Counted from the stretch's first letter, positions 9,718 to 19,180 are shown. The stretch is DNA of 64,000 bases from Bacilli bacterium (GCA_017454295.1 JAFTDF010000016.1:16557-80556); one strand, 5' to 3'. Made by a program: numbers and translations. The notes: a model not told the origin generated them from the sequence alone.

Positions 9718-9766
9718 AAGAAAAGCCCGCCGATTAGGAAGAGAATTCCTAAACAATTTTCGCGCG

Positions 9767-11467
9767 TTAGATAGTTTCCTTGACGATGGCGAATCCGGAA
9801 GTGGCCAATTTGCCGTTTTCCAAGCCGTTAGAAAGAAGGGCGGGGAAGGGGAAAGCCACCTCGTTGCCGGAATGATTGAGATAGAGCGTGTAGATTTCGT
9901 TGCCGAGGGCACGGGTTAGTTTAAGAAGTGGGCCTTCGCTAGAGATGAAAAGTTTGCCCTCCCGTAACGCTTTGGTATCCCGTTTAAGACAGCCCATTTT
10001 CTGAAATAGAGCGAAGCCGTGACCATGAAATTCCTCGCTTTCCCAGTCCATGGCCCGCCGGCAATCGGGGTCTCCCCCACCGGGAGTGAAGATCTCATCG
10101 CCATAATAAAGGCAAGGCATGCCGGGGAAGAAATAAAGCAACGCATAAGCAAGGAGCACGTCATTCTTGTTGCCCTTGACCAGGTTCATAAAACGTTGAA
10201 TGTCATGCCCGGAAAGCAGATTGAGCATGCATTCGTTATGACCTTCTTTATAACGGACCAACACACCTTGTAAGGACAACGCGATTTGGGCGGCGTCTTT
10301 CTGATTCAAGACATAGGCGGAGACCACCCCTAAAAGAGGGTAATTCATCAAACCATCGATTTGATGAGGGCCAAGATAGGACTCGCTATTGAGCCAAATC
10401 TCCCCGATGAGCAAGATATCGGGATCCATCCGCTGCAAAGCCATTTTTAGTCGCATCCAGCATTCGTGGGACACCCCTTCGCAAACGTCTAGACGGAAGC
10501 CATCGACATGGAATTCATTCATCCAATAAGAAGCGACTGAAATCAAATAGTCCTGCACCTTGGGATTGCTGGTGTCGAGTTTAGGCATCCAGGGAACGTG
10601 GGAGAAGGTTTCGTAATTCTTCGTCATCGGGTTGGGCTTGTTCCCATGAATCATATAGAAATCGTAATAAGGGGAATTGCGCCCCTGCTTCTTGACGTCT
10701 TCAAAGAAGGGATGGCGGAATGAGGTGTGATTAAAAACCATGTCGAGAATGATTTTGATATCGCGGCGATGGGCTTCCTCCACCAGTTTGCGGAAAGCGT
10801 CTTTGCCCCCGAATCCCGGATCGACATCGAAATAATCGAGGACATCATATTTATGGTTACTCGGCGCGGGATGGATGGGATTGAGGTAAATCGCCCCCAC
10901 TCCTAAGGAAGACAAATAATCCAAATGATCGATCACGCCATACAAATCGCCGCCCAAAAAGGCATTGCCTCCGAGTTGATGACTCTTCCAATCCCGATTC
11001 ACGTATGGCTTATTTTTGGGATCGCCATGGCTTGCAAAGCGTTCGGGGAAAATTTGGTAAATCAAGCGGCCACGCCAGGCGGGTTTAGGCAAGACGAAAT
11101 CGGTCCGATTCTCCCCGATCATCTGAAAAGCGCTAAGGAAGGCCAAGTCGAATTCGTAATCATGGGTGAGCCCCGATTCGGAAAAATAAAGGGTTTCTCC
11201 GTTTTGGCGGATGCGGAACACATAATGGAAGCGCGGCGGCTTTCCCGAAATGATGGTTTGATAATAAAGGAACGTCCCGTCGTCATAGACGACTTCCATC
11301 GGTTTGGCTTCATGTTGGCGTCCAAAGGTCATCTGGTTCCCATAGACCACCTCCACCTTTTCTACGGGCTGGATTTTTGCAACGGCCAAGCGCAAAAGCA
11401 CCTCGTGGTCCGAAACGCTATAACAATAGCGGGAATCACTTTGGTGGCGGAAATAAAGAACGTCCAT
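9767..11467 (-). CDS. neopullulanase / cyclomaltodextrinase-type alpha-glycosidase
   Basis: GH13 subfamily-20-like enzyme acting on short alpha-glucans or cyclodextrins. 566 aa and no signal peptide, so intracellular. An N-terminal beta domain (CBM34-like, 1-120) precedes the barrel. Seen: the VFNHTSF region (244-250), nucleophile D327 in GFRLDVCE, acid/base E356 in LIGEIW, and SGHD near 425. The ATG follows the yfcE stop by one base, giving coupled translation. Substrate preference within the subfamily is inferred. Confidence 0.88.
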   Translation of the reverse strand: MDVLYFRHQSDSRYCYSVSDHEVLLRLAVAKIQPVEKVEVVYGNQMTFGRQHEAKPMEVVYDDGTFLYYQTIISGKPPRFHYVFRIRQNGETLYFSESGLTHDYEFDLAFLSAFQMIGENRTDFVLPKPAWRGRLIYQIFPERFASHGDPKNKPYVNRDWKSHQLGGNAFLGGDLYGVIDHLDYLSSLGVGAIYLNPIHPAPSNHKYDVLDYFDVDPGFGGKDAFRKLVEEAHRRDIKIILDMVFNHTSFRHPFFEDVKKQGRNSPYYDFYMIHGNKPNPMTKNYETFSHVPWMPKLDTSNPKVQDYLISVASYWMNEFHVDGFRLDVCEGVSHECWMRLKMALQRMDPDILLIGEIWLNSESYLGPHQIDGLMNYPLLGVVSAYVLNQKDAAQIALSLQGVLVRYKEGHNECMLNLLSGHDIQRFMNLVKGNKNDVLLAYALLYFFPGMPCLYYGDEIFTPGGGDPDCRRAMDWESEEFHGHGFALFQKMGCLKRDTKALREGKLFISSEGPLLKLTRALGNEIYTLYLNHSGNEVAFPFPALLSNGLENGKLATSGFAIVKETI

Positions 11468-11468
11468 G

Positions 11469-12011
11469 TCAATATAAATCTAAGAAAGCCAGCGTCGTGT
11501 CGTCGTCGAGGGATTTGATTTCGAGGTGGTTATTCACCATGATGCCATAACTGGCGGGTTTCCCTTGCTTGGGGAAGGAGATGGATCCGGGATTGAAATA
11601 GGTGACCCCGTCTTCGGTTTTTAGCATCGGCACATGGGTATGGCCAAACATCAAAATGTCGCCGCGTTGGACATCGATGAGATCGCCCGTAAGCAAATCG
11701 CCATGGATCAAATCGCAGCGATAACCGTTTAAATAAACGGTTTGGGAGTCTTCCATATGAAAACGCAGCAAGCTTTGGTCGATACGGGAATCGCAATTCC
11801 CCCTCACCCCAACGGTGCGAGGTGCCCACTTGTTGATGATGGCGCTGACCGCCATGGGATCGTAATCAAAAGGCACCCCATTACGGGGGCCGTTATAGAG
11901 ATAATCGCCAAGCAAAACAATCCGCTCGGGCGCGAAAGACGAAATGATGGCGTCTAGCCGTTTTGCGGCTTGGAGCCGGCCATGGATGTCGCTGGCGATG
12001 AGGACTTTCAT
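11469..12011 (-). CDS. yfcE: YfcE/MJ0936-type phosphodiesterase
   Basis: Binuclear metallophosphoesterase of 180 aa. Seen: SDIHGR at the N-terminus, LLGDYLY, GNCD, HGD and FGHTH, which are the five metal-ligand blocks of the family. E. coli YfcE hydrolyses phosphodiesters in vitro; the natural substrate is unknown. The gene follows DUF1667 by 33 bases but carries its own promoter and no Shine-Dalgarno site, so it may be leaderless. It is coupled to the neopullulanase downstream. Confidence 0.9.
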   Translation of the reverse strand: MKVLIASDIHGRLQAAKRLDAIISSFAPERIVLLGDYLYNGPRNGVPFDYDPMAVSAIINKWAPRTVGVRGNCDSRIDQSLLRFHMEDSQTVYLNGYRCDLIHGDLLTGDLIDVQRGDILMFGHTHVPMLKTEDGVTYFNPGSISFPKQGKPASYGIMVNNHLEIKSLDDDTTLAFLDLY

Positions 12012-12019
12012 ATGCGTGT

Positions 12020-12047
12020 ATTATGCGCGCAATCTTAAAATTGTCTA
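12020..12047 (-). promoter_or_regulatory. yfcE promoter (leaderless type)
   Basis: Minus strand TAGACA (12047-12042), 16-base spacer, CATAAT (12025-12020), eight bases, ATG. The TAG of the -35 box is also the stop codon of the DUF1667 gene. Confidence 0.55.
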
Positions 12048-12392
12048 TTCGTTGATTTCGCGGGTGGCGATGAGATCCACACCGGTATCCCCAATATTGG
12101 AGACGAGGAGCTGTCCCATTTTCACCGGGGGTTGAACTTCGGTTTGGTTGACGATTTCCATGATGCGGAATTGGTCGCCTTTGCGAATGGTGCCACTGGT
12201 CTTGCAGGGACAGACGCGAAGCAGCTTCCCACGGCATTTGACGGTCGTGGTCAAAGTGCGACGGGGATCGCGGATTTCTTGGGCTCCGTAAATGGCGCCT
12301 CTGGGGCAGCTATTGCCGGTGACGTTGAAGTTTTCGTCGACGTGGAGTTCACAGCCTCTGGGGCAGACGATGCAAGTTAAAATGTGTTCCAT
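12045..12392 (-). CDS. DUF1667 protein, third subunit of a GlpA-like oxidoreductase system
   Basis: 115 aa protein of the DUF1667 family. Cysteines are arranged as C-x2-C-x3-C near the N-terminus (IVCPRGCEL), then a lone C in GNSCPRG and CPC in the middle, suggesting a metal or Fe-S site. The family is regularly encoded beside the two FAD proteins found upstream here and is thought to work with them. The gap to the upstream gene is one base. The exact reaction is not established. Confidence 0.85.
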   Translation of the reverse strand: MEHILTCIVCPRGCELHVDENFNVTGNSCPRGAIYGAQEIRDPRRTLTTTVKCRGKLLRVCPCKTSGTIRKGDQFRIMEIVNQTEVQPPVKMGQLLVSNIGDTGVDLIATREINE

Positions 12393-12393
12393 G

Positions 12394-13650
12394 TCATTCT
12401 CCTTTCGCGACGAGGGAAACCTCTAATTTCCCTTGGTTAGAATCTAGTAGGTTTTTAGGAAGTTTCATAATTTCCATTTCGCTAGGAATCATCGCAAGTT
12501 TTAGCATCTTTTTGATTTCCTTGCCGTTGAAGGAGATGCTGATATATACATTCTTGCTCGGCTTGCGGCAGCGGAACTTCAAGGGGATGGAATCACCCGC
12601 TTGTTCCAAATCGATCCAAGAGGGGACGACATAGCCGATTCCATTGCCCGGAACGCATTCGATACGGGCTTCGGATTTGCCTTCTTTTCCCTGGAGATAA
12701 GCCGCCGCGGCAGCCCCGGCTTGACGGCCTTCCTCCACGACGTAATCGACGAGGTCATGGACATGGAGAACATTGCCGCAGCTGAAAACACCGGGAATGG
12801 AGGTTTCCATGTTTTGATTGACTTTTGAGCCACGGGTCGAAGAGGGAATCGCACCCGCTTGGTCGAGGATGGAATTGTTGGGGATTAAGCCGATGGAAAG
12901 AAGCAAGGTATCGACGTCGAAACGCTGCTCGGTTCCCGGGATGGGGCGCATCTTCTCATCGACTTGCGAGATCTCGATGGCTTCAAGATGTTCTTTCCCG
13001 ATGATTTTGGTGACGGTATGGGAAAGATAGAGGGGGATATCAAAATCCTTCAAGCATTGTTGGATGTTACGGTTGAGCCCATTGCTATAAGGCATGAGTT
13101 CGGCCACCCCGAGGACTTTCGCCCCTTCGAGGGTCATACGGCGAGCCATGATGAGACCGATGTCGCCAGAGCCAAGGATAAACACCTTTTTGCCGACCAT
13201 GTAGCCGAATTCGTTTAGATAGAGTTGAGCTTGGCCTGCGGTGATGACGCCGGCAGGACGGGTGCCGGGAATCCCGATGGCACCGCTATTGCGTTCATAG
13301 CAACCCGCCGCCATGATGACGGCTTTGGCTTGGATTTCCGTTTTCCCTTTGGCGGAAAGATAGGTCACGACTTTGTCTTTGGAAAGGGAAAGGACGTTGG
13401 CTTCGAGCTCATAGGCGATGCCACGTTCTTTGACTTGGTCGACGAAACGGGTGAGGAATTCGGGACCGGTGAGTTCTTCTTTGAATTCATGGAGCCCGAA
13501 TCCGTTATGGATGCATTGGTTGAGGATGCCACCGAGGAACTCGGTACGTTCGAGGATCAGGATATCCTTGATCCCGGCATCATAGGCGGCGACGGCCGCG
13601 GCCATACCGGCGGAACCACCGCCGATGATCACCAAATCTTTATGTTCCAT
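12394..13650 (-). CDS. NAD(P)/FAD-dependent oxidoreductase (middle subunit of GlpA-like trio)
   Basis: 418 aa flavoprotein. An N-terminal FAD-binding Rossmann motif (IIGGGSAGMAAAVAAYDAG, residues 8-26) is followed by a second dinucleotide-binding motif (FILGSGDIGLIMARRM, near 155) and an FAD-binding GVFSCGNVL segment near 290. This is the disulfide-reductase-like fold without a CxxxxC redox pair. The start overlaps the stop of the upstream gene. In related Firmicutes the trio is annotated as an anaerobic glycerol-3-phosphate dehydrogenase-like system; that function is inferred. Confidence 0.87.
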   Translation of the reverse strand: MEHKDLVIIGGGSAGMAAAVAAYDAGIKDILILERTEFLGGILNQCIHNGFGLHEFKEELTGPEFLTRFVDQVKERGIAYELEANVLSLSKDKVVTYLSAKGKTEIQAKAVIMAAGCYERNSGAIGIPGTRPAGVITAGQAQLYLNEFGYMVGKKVFILGSGDIGLIMARRMTLEGAKVLGVAELMPYSNGLNRNIQQCLKDFDIPLYLSHTVTKIIGKEHLEAIEISQVDEKMRPIPGTEQRFDVDTLLLSIGLIPNNSILDQAGAIPSSTRGSKVNQNMETSIPGVFSCGNVLHVHDLVDYVVEEGRQAGAAAAAYLQGKEGKSEARIECVPGNGIGYVVPSWIDLEQAGDSIPLKFRCRKPSKNVYISISFNGKEIKKMLKLAMIPSEMEIMKLPKNLLDSNQGKLEVSLVAKGE

Positions 13651-15077
13651 TATTTGGCCTCCTTTGCGATGATTTCCGATCCTTGGTTATCGTAGAGGAT
13701 ATCGGCGGGCGAGCAGCCGAAATGCTTGGCTAATAGCATCACGACCTTGGGTTGGCAGAAGCCACCTTGGCATTTGCCAAAGCCGGCGCGGGTCCGTTTC
13801 TTGACCGCTTTCACGGTTTGAGGCGGTAAAGAACGGGAGAGGCAATCCTTGATTTCGCCTAAGGTCACTTTTTCGCAGTTGCAAACGACGATGCCATAAT
13901 CCGGGTCTTTCCGGATGAGGGCATTGAGTTCTTGCTCGTCCATCGTGGCTGGATGGAGGTAAGGACGGATTTTCGGGTTATAGCTTTCCTTGGGTTCCAA
14001 AGGAAGGACTTTGGAGACCAATTCGTCGATGACGTATTCCCCAATGGCAGGAGAAGAGACGAGCCCCGGGGATTCGATGCCGCCGCAGTTGATGAAATTG
14101 GGGTATTTCTTCGACGGTTCGATGATGAAATCATGGGTGGAGGGGGTAGCCCGCAAACCGGAGAAGGTGCGGATTTGTTCCCGGAAGGGGATATTCGGCA
14201 CCATCATAAGCGCTTGCTCTTTGACATTGGCAAGGGTCGGCGCATCGGTGGAGAAATCCTCTTTGTCGTCATCCCATTCGCTGGAAGGGCCGACGAGGTA
14301 ATTGCCCGAGGTGGTCGAGGTCACCAAGATGCCTTTGCCCTTTTCCGAAGGAAGGGGGAAGAGGACGTGGTTCACCAAGCCTTTGGCGTAATGATCGAGG
14401 ACGAAATATTCGCCTTTGCGCGGTTTGATCGACCAATCGATGGGTTCCACCATGGCGGCAATTTCATCGCTATGGAGGCCAGCGCAGTTGATGACGACTT
14501 TGGCCTCATGGTCGCGACGCGTCGTATGGACGACGAAGATTCCGTCTTTTTCCTCGATGCCGATGACTTTTTCGCCGAGATGGACTTTGACCCCGTTATC
14601 TACGGCGTTTTCCATGGCGTGGGCCACTAAGGTAAAGGGATTGACGGTGCCGGCGGTCGGGCAAAGCAAGGCGCCTTTGACCTTGGGGGAGATATTGGGT
14701 TCCATCGCCTTCACTTGTTCGGCGGAAAGCAGTTCGGCGGGGACGCCGTTTTCCTTAGCCCGTTCAAGCAAAGGCAGGAGCATTTGGTATTGGGCATCGT
14801 TTAAGGCGACGGTCAAAGAACCGATAGGCTCGAAATGGACATCCAAATCCTTGCAGACTTGGGGGAACATGCGGTTGCCCTTGACGTTGAAGATGGCCTT
14901 CTTCGTACCGGGGACGGGATCGTATCCGGAATGGACGATCGCCGAATTTGCCATGGAGGTGACGTCCCCGACATCCTGGCAAGCTTCGATGACGGAGACC
15001 TTCAGATTGTAAGACGAGGCCTTGCGGGCGACAAAAGCGCCCACGGCACCGCCTCCGATGATTAAAATGTCTTTCAT
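13650..15077 (-). CDS. GlpA-like FAD-dependent dehydrogenase with BFD-type [2Fe-2S] domain
   Basis: 475 aa. N-terminal FAD motif IIGGGAVGAFVAR (5-17) with a DAO-type substrate domain to about 370. A C-terminal bacterioferritin-associated-ferredoxin-like domain carries CNC near 400 and C...GGFC near 440, four cysteines fit for a [2Fe-2S] cluster. Likely oxidises glycerol-3-phosphate or a related 2-hydroxy compound and passes electrons to its two partner subunits. It leads a three-gene operon. No Shine-Dalgarno site is near the ATG. Confidence 0.85.
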   Translation of the reverse strand: MKDILIIGGGAVGAFVARKASSYNLKVSVIEACQDVGDVTSMANSAIVHSGYDPVPGTKKAIFNVKGNRMFPQVCKDLDVHFEPIGSLTVALNDAQYQMLLPLLERAKENGVPAELLSAEQVKAMEPNISPKVKGALLCPTAGTVNPFTLVAHAMENAVDNGVKVHLGEKVIGIEEKDGIFVVHTTRRDHEAKVVINCAGLHSDEIAAMVEPIDWSIKPRKGEYFVLDHYAKGLVNHVLFPLPSEKGKGILVTSTTSGNYLVGPSSEWDDDKEDFSTDAPTLANVKEQALMMVPNIPFREQIRTFSGLRATPSTHDFIIEPSKKYPNFINCGGIESPGLVSSPAIGEYVIDELVSKVLPLEPKESYNPKIRPYLHPATMDEQELNALIRKDPDYGIVVCNCEKVTLGEIKDCLSRSLPPQTVKAVKKRTRAGFGKCQGGFCQPKVVMLLAKHFGCSPADILYDNQGSEIIAKEAK

Positions 15078-15085
15078 ATGAAACT

Positions 15086-15091
15086 ATTAAA
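15086..15091 (-). promoter_or_regulatory. -10 box of the GlpA-like operon (leaderless type)
   Basis: TTTAAT on the minus strand, eight bases before the ATG at 15077. The purine stretch GGAAAGGGG lies upstream of the box and is too far away to be a Shine-Dalgarno site. The -35 box is weak. Confidence 0.4.
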
Positions 15092-15132
15092 CCCCTTTCC
15101 GTAGGAAAATGGAAGATGTATTCCGGTTTTTT

Positions 15133-15140
15133 GATATAAT
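15133..15140 (+). promoter_or_regulatory. extended -10 promoter, leaderless type
   Basis: TGATATAAT (perfect TATAAT at 15135-15140 preceded by TGA) with six bases to the ATG at 15147. There is no room for a ribosome-binding site. Confidence 0.7.
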
Positions 15141-15146
15141 CAAAGC

Positions 15147-16214
15147 ATGAAATTGGCCGCGGATTTGCCCTTATTGGAAACGTTGCTGCTCGAAGAGGAG
15201 GAAAACCAACTCCGCGACGAGATTGCCAACACCTATTTTTTGCATCAAGATCCCGCGGTTTATCGTGCTATCGCCCAAGGAATCGCAAAGGGCGAAACCG
15301 TGGAAAACGCCTATCGGAAATCGTTCTTGTCTCGCGCAAGCAAGCAAGAGAAAGAAGCCTTCGCCCAGGTCGCCTATGGCATGGGGCTCGACGAATTCAA
15401 GGAACTCAACCATTCGATTGAGGAAAATCCCTATTTCCGCTTATTGCAAGGCCTTAAGGGTAAACACTTAGGCGACTTATCCTTCTTCTTACGTTCCTAC
15501 GCCCCTTACGAGGTGTTCCTCACCGATGACGAAAGCGAAGAAAACGGGCGCCTACAATTAAGCCTAGGTTATTATCGGGACGGTTTGTCCTTCCCCGCCC
15601 TAAGCAAAAACGAGCAAGTCTGGATGAGCCTCATCCCCCATGAAATTAAGACCATGGAACAAGCCATCATAGATGCCAAAGGAAAAGTGCTGACGCTAGG
15701 ACTGGGGCTAGGCTATTACGCCTTCATGGCCGCGGAAAAAGAGGAAGTCACTTCGGTGACCGTCGTCGAAAATGATCCCGACGTCCTAGCGATGTTCCGT
15801 TCCTTGCTTCTTCCTTTATTCCCCCATAAAGAAAAGATCACCCTCGTGCAGGCCGATGCCTTCGACTTTGTCGAAACGAAGGGAAAAGACTACGACTTCA
15901 CCTTCGTCGACATCTATCATGACGAAACCGATGGATTGCCCCTTTATCTGAAACTATTGAAAATCGAACAAGGCCCCACCGTCTATTGGATTGAACGGGC
16001 CATCCTCTTATATTTCCGGCGTTATGTCCTCGCCTTCTTAGAAGAGCAATATGATGGCTATCCCGAAGAAGCCTATGCCGATCGTAGCGATTTCGCTTCC
16101 GCCTTATTCGGGGCGCTTTACGACGCCACAAAAGAAGAAAGCATCCTCAACGAGGATGCCCTTCGTTCGTTTTTGGATTTGAATGCCCTAAAGGCCTTAG
16201 CGAAACGCTTATAA
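15147..16214 (+). CDS. Rossmann-fold methyltransferase-like protein, unknown function
   Basis: 355 aa, not assigned to a named family. The C-terminal half looks like a class I SAM-dependent methyltransferase or spermidine-synthase fold: VLTLGLGLGYYAF (about 187-199) as glycine-rich motif I, VTVVENDP with the acidic residue after beta-2, LVQADAFDF and FTFVDIYHD. The N-terminal half is helical and acidic. Single-gene unit between divergent and convergent neighbours. Substrate cannot be predicted. Confidence 0.75.
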   Translation: MKLAADLPLLETLLLEEEENQLRDEIANTYFLHQDPAVYRAIAQGIAKGETVENAYRKSFLSRASKQEKEAFAQVAYGMGLDEFKELNHSIEENPYFRLLQGLKGKHLGDLSFFLRSYAPYEVFLTDDESEENGRLQLSLGYYRDGLSFPALSKNEQVWMSLIPHEIKTMEQAIIDAKGKVLTLGLGLGYYAFMAAEKEEVTSVTVVENDPDVLAMFRSLLLPLFPHKEKITLVQADAFDFVETKGKDYDFTFVDIYHDETDGLPLYLKLLKIEQGPTVYWIERAILLYFRRYVLAFLEEQYDGYPEEAYADRSDFASALFGALYDATKEESILNEDALRSFLDLNALKALAKRL

Positions 16215-16287
16215 GAGCCGTCCAGTGGAATAAAGGTGATATAAGACGTCGAATTGCTTTTGTGTGAACGCCTATTTCAGGCGGCAA

Positions 16288-16314
16288 GAAAAAAGCACCC
16301 GTTTTCCAGGGTGC
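16288..16314 (-). terminator. terminator of the 16327 lipoprotein gene
   Basis: Minus strand GCACCC / GGGTGC stem with an eight-base loop followed by TTTTTTCTT. The rest of 16215-16287 holds only a weak hairpin (GCCT/AGGC). Confidence 0.8.
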
Positions 16315-16326
16315 TCTTCCTAAATC

Positions 16327-16761
16327 TTACTTCGACCAGGTGTAGGCGTTGGATTCCCAGGTGGAACCGGTGGTCACCTTGCTCCAGAGGGTGAGGCCGT
16401 CGCCGTTGATCTTGTATTCGTAGGCGCCGTCGGCATCCTTGTAGCTGAATTCGAGGACATCGCCATCGGCTTTGAATTCGACGCCTTCGATCAGGGCAGC
16501 GCTCTTGACGGCGGCGATGTTGACGGGAACCAAGGTGCCGATGAGGAGGGTGAGGCCAGCCCCGGTGAGGTCTTCTTCGGTGTTCTTACCATCGGAAGTC
16601 TTGGTCACAAGGTGGCATTTCGCATAGCCGGCGGAAGTGGCTTTGCTGATGGAATAGCCATCGGCCATTTTGCTGGCCGCGGCGGCGGTGATGGGCTGGG
16701 CGCAGCTGGCAAGGGTGGCGGCGCAGGCAAGGCCCAAGACGAAGGTTTTGATCGATTTCAT
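16327..16761 (-). CDS. small lipoprotein, unknown function
   Basis: 144 aa beginning with a lipoprotein signal: K-rich start, hydrophobic core, and LASC lipobox with lipidation expected on Cys20. The mature part is Ala/Thr/Gly-rich with no recognised domain. Strong Shine-Dalgarno site AGGAGA and own terminator, so monocistronic. Likely anchored on the outer face of the membrane. Confidence 0.8.
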   Translation of the reverse strand: MKSIKTFVLGLACAATLASCAQPITAAAASKMADGYSISKATSAGYAKCHLVTKTSDGKNTEEDLTGAGLTLLIGTLVPVNIAAVKSAALIEGVEFKADGDVLEFSYKDADGAYEYKINGDGLTLWSKVTTGSTWESNAYTWSK

Positions 16762-16834
16762 GATGAATATCTCCTTTGTTTTGTAACGGCAGTATTCTAC
16801 TACCTTGGAAGTGATTATAAACCCTTATTTTTGA

Positions 16835-16868
16835 ATAAAAATAAAAAGCAGCCCATTTGAGCTGCTTT
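16835..16868 (-). terminator. pnp terminator
   Basis: Minus strand AAAGCAGC / GCTGCTTT hairpin followed by TTTTTATTTTT, directly after the pnp stop. Confidence 0.85.
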
Positions 16869-16881
16869 TGGAAACGCTTTC

Positions 16882-19113
16882 TTAGCGGCGTCCGCCCCGG
16901 TTTCCACCATGGCCATGGCCATCGTGGTGACCGCCATGAGGACGATCGCCACCCCGGCCGTGGGGCTTGGCTTCCCGTTCGGGACGTTCGACATAGCCTT
17001 CCGGCTTGTCTTCGAATTCGCGGTGGGAGACTTTGACTTTGCCCATTTCGAGGCCGATGACCACCACTTTGAGGGTGTCGCCGACTTTGACGATGTCATT
17101 GGCGTCTTGGACGTAATCCCATTTCAAGCGGGACACGTGGCAGAGCCCATCGACATCCCCGAAGAGATTGACGAACGCGCCATAATCCTCGACGCGGGTG
17201 ACTTTGCCTTCGAAGATTTCGCCGACTTTGGCTTCGCGGGTGATCTCGTCGATCATCGCTTTGGCCTTGGCAATCATCTCCTGGTTGGAATGGTAGATGG
17301 TGATGGTGCCGTCTTCCGCCACATCGATGGCCGCGCCATCGCATTCGCGGATCATGCCCTGGATGGTTTCGCCGCCTTTGCCGATGACGTCGCGGATCTT
17401 GGACACATCGATCTTGAAGGTGACCATCTTGGGGGCGTATTTGGAGACTTCCTTGCGCGGTTCGGGGATGCAGGCGGCGATGGCGGCGCGGATTTCGGCG
17501 CGGGCACGATTGGCCTGTTCGAGGGCTTCGTGGAGGACTTCACGGGTGACGCCGTGGATCTTGATATCCATCTGGAGGGCGGTTAAGCCTTTGGCGGTGC
17601 CGGCGCATTTGAAGTCCATGTCACCGAAGTGGTCTTCAAGACCCTGGATATCAGTGAGGATGGTATAGGGGTGCTTGCCATCTAAGGGGCCGGAGCTGAT
17701 CAAGCCCATGGCGATGCCGGAAACGATGCCTTTGATGGGGACACCGGCGGCCATCAAGGACATGCAGTTGGCGCAGATGGAGGCTTGGGAAGAGGACCCG
17801 TTGGATTCGACGACGTCGGCGACGCAGCGGATGGTATAGGGGAATTCCTCTTCGGAGGGAAGGACATAACTTAAGGCGCGTTCGCCGAGCTTGCCGTGGC
17901 CGATTTCGCGGCGGCCAGGGGCGCCCATACGGCCGATTTCACCGACGGAATAAGGCGGGAAATTGTAATGGTGCATGAAGCGGCGTTCGGTTTCGCCGGT
18001 GAGGTTATCGATGAGCTGCTTGTCGGAGAGGGGCCCTAAGGTCGTGGTACCGATGACTTGGGTCTGGCCACGGGTGAACATGGCAGAGCCATGGGCACGG
18101 GGGAGAAGGTCGACTTGGCAATCAAGCGGACGGATCTCGTCGACTTTGCGGCCATCCGGACGGATCTTTTCGTCGGTGATGAGGCGGCGGACTTCCTTGG
18201 CGACCATGGATTCGAGGATGTCGTTGACCATAAGCATGGACATCTTGTAATCATGTTCGTCTTCGTATTCGCGCTTCTCATAGTCGTCGGTGATTTCCTT
18301 TTTCAAGGCATCGACGGCATCCTGACGTTCGAGCTTATCGAAGATGGAGATGGCTTTGACGAGGCGTTCCCCAATGCGGCTTTCGATATCGGCGACGATC
18401 TTGGGATCGGGGCTATAAAGGCTGATTTCACGTTTGGGTTTGCCGATTTTGGCGATGATTTCCTTTTGGAAGGCGCAGAGTTCCTTGATGGCCTCATGAC
18501 CGAACATGATGGCATCGAGCATCTCTTCTTCGGGGACTTCGGCGGCGCCGGCTTCGACCATCATGATGGCATCGGCAGTACCGGCGACGGCGAGGTCGAT
18601 ATCGGATTGTTCCTTTTCCGCTTCGGTGGGGTTGATGATGAATTTGCCGTTGACGCGTCCGACATAGACGCCGGCGACGGGGCCATCGAAGGGGATGTCG
18701 GAGATGCAAAGAGCCAAGGAGGCACCCAGCATACCCGTCATCTCAGGGGTGTTGTCGCGGTCACAGGACATGACGGTGGCCACGATTTGGACTTCGTTGC
18801 GGAACCCATCGGCGAATAAGGGGCGGATGGGGCGGTCGATCAAGCGGGCAGCTAAGGTGGCGTGCTCGCTGGCGCGGCCTTCGCGGCGGAGGAAGGATCC
18901 CGGGATTTTCCCAACCGCATATTGTTTTTCTTCGTAGTTGACGGTGAGCGGGAAGAAGTCGCCCTCTTTGGGTTCGTCGGCGCAGCAGGCGGTCGCTAAG
19001 ACCACGGTGTCGCCGAAACGAATCAAGGCCGAGCCGTCGGCCTGTTTCGCGATCTCGCCGGTCTCAACCGAGAGGGGGCGTCCCGCGAATGTCGTTTCGA
19101 ATACTTGTTTCAT
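16882..19113 (-). CDS. pnp: polyribonucleotide nucleotidyltransferase (PNPase)
   Basis: 3'-5' phosphorolytic exoribonuclease of mRNA decay, 743 aa. Order: first RNase PH domain, helical domain, second RNase PH domain, KH domain (DVSKIRDVIGKGGETI, GxxG seen) and S1 domain. The tail is rich in His, Gly and Arg (about the last 35 residues). The frame is open further upstream, but the ATG at 19113 begins the conserved MKQVFETTFAGRPL start and has the Shine-Dalgarno site AGAGGA, so it is chosen. In most Bacilli pnp follows rpsO directly; here an accessory block separates them. Confidence 0.96.
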   Translation of the reverse strand: MKQVFETTFAGRPLSVETGEIAKQADGSALIRFGDTVVLATACCADEPKEGDFFPLTVNYEEKQYAVGKIPGSFLRREGRASEHATLAARLIDRPIRPLFADGFRNEVQIVATVMSCDRDNTPEMTGMLGASLALCISDIPFDGPVAGVYVGRVNGKFIINPTEAEKEQSDIDLAVAGTADAIMMVEAGAAEVPEEEMLDAIMFGHEAIKELCAFQKEIIAKIGKPKREISLYSPDPKIVADIESRIGERLVKAISIFDKLERQDAVDALKKEITDDYEKREYEDEHDYKMSMLMVNDILESMVAKEVRRLITDEKIRPDGRKVDEIRPLDCQVDLLPRAHGSAMFTRGQTQVIGTTTLGPLSDKQLIDNLTGETERRFMHHYNFPPYSVGEIGRMGAPGRREIGHGKLGERALSYVLPSEEEFPYTIRCVADVVESNGSSSQASICANCMSLMAAGVPIKGIVSGIAMGLISSGPLDGKHPYTILTDIQGLEDHFGDMDFKCAGTAKGLTALQMDIKIHGVTREVLHEALEQANRARAEIRAAIAACIPEPRKEVSKYAPKMVTFKIDVSKIRDVIGKGGETIQGMIRECDGAAIDVAEDGTITIYHSNQEMIAKAKAMIDEITREAKVGEIFEGKVTRVEDYGAFVNLFGDVDGLCHVSRLKWDYVQDANDIVKVGDTLKVVVIGLEMGKVKVSHREFEDKPEGYVERPEREAKPHGRGGDRPHGGHHDGHGHGGNRGGRR

Positions 19114-19147
19114 TCTTTTCCTCTTTCTTCTAAACAATAACGGCGTT

Positions 19148-19180
19148 ATCTTACCACCCTTAAAGGGTGCTTGGTAGCAA
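19148..19180 (-). promoter_or_regulatory. pnp promoter region with 15-bp palindrome
   Basis: Minus strand -10 candidate TAAGAT (19153-19148). Immediately upstream is the palindrome CACCCTT-A-AAGGGTG (19155-19169). A TTGCTA sits 21 bases above the -10 box, which is too far for an unaided -35. The palindrome could be an operator or an RNA hairpin if transcription starts further up. Confidence 0.4.

Noticed and set aside
16909..18819. Long open frames antisense to pnp (225 and 253 codons), with similar ones opposite ftsK, infB, nusA and cls
   Set aside because: They mirror the codon bias of the real genes on the other strand, have low-complexity Asp/Gly/Phe composition and no ribosome sites or family motifs.
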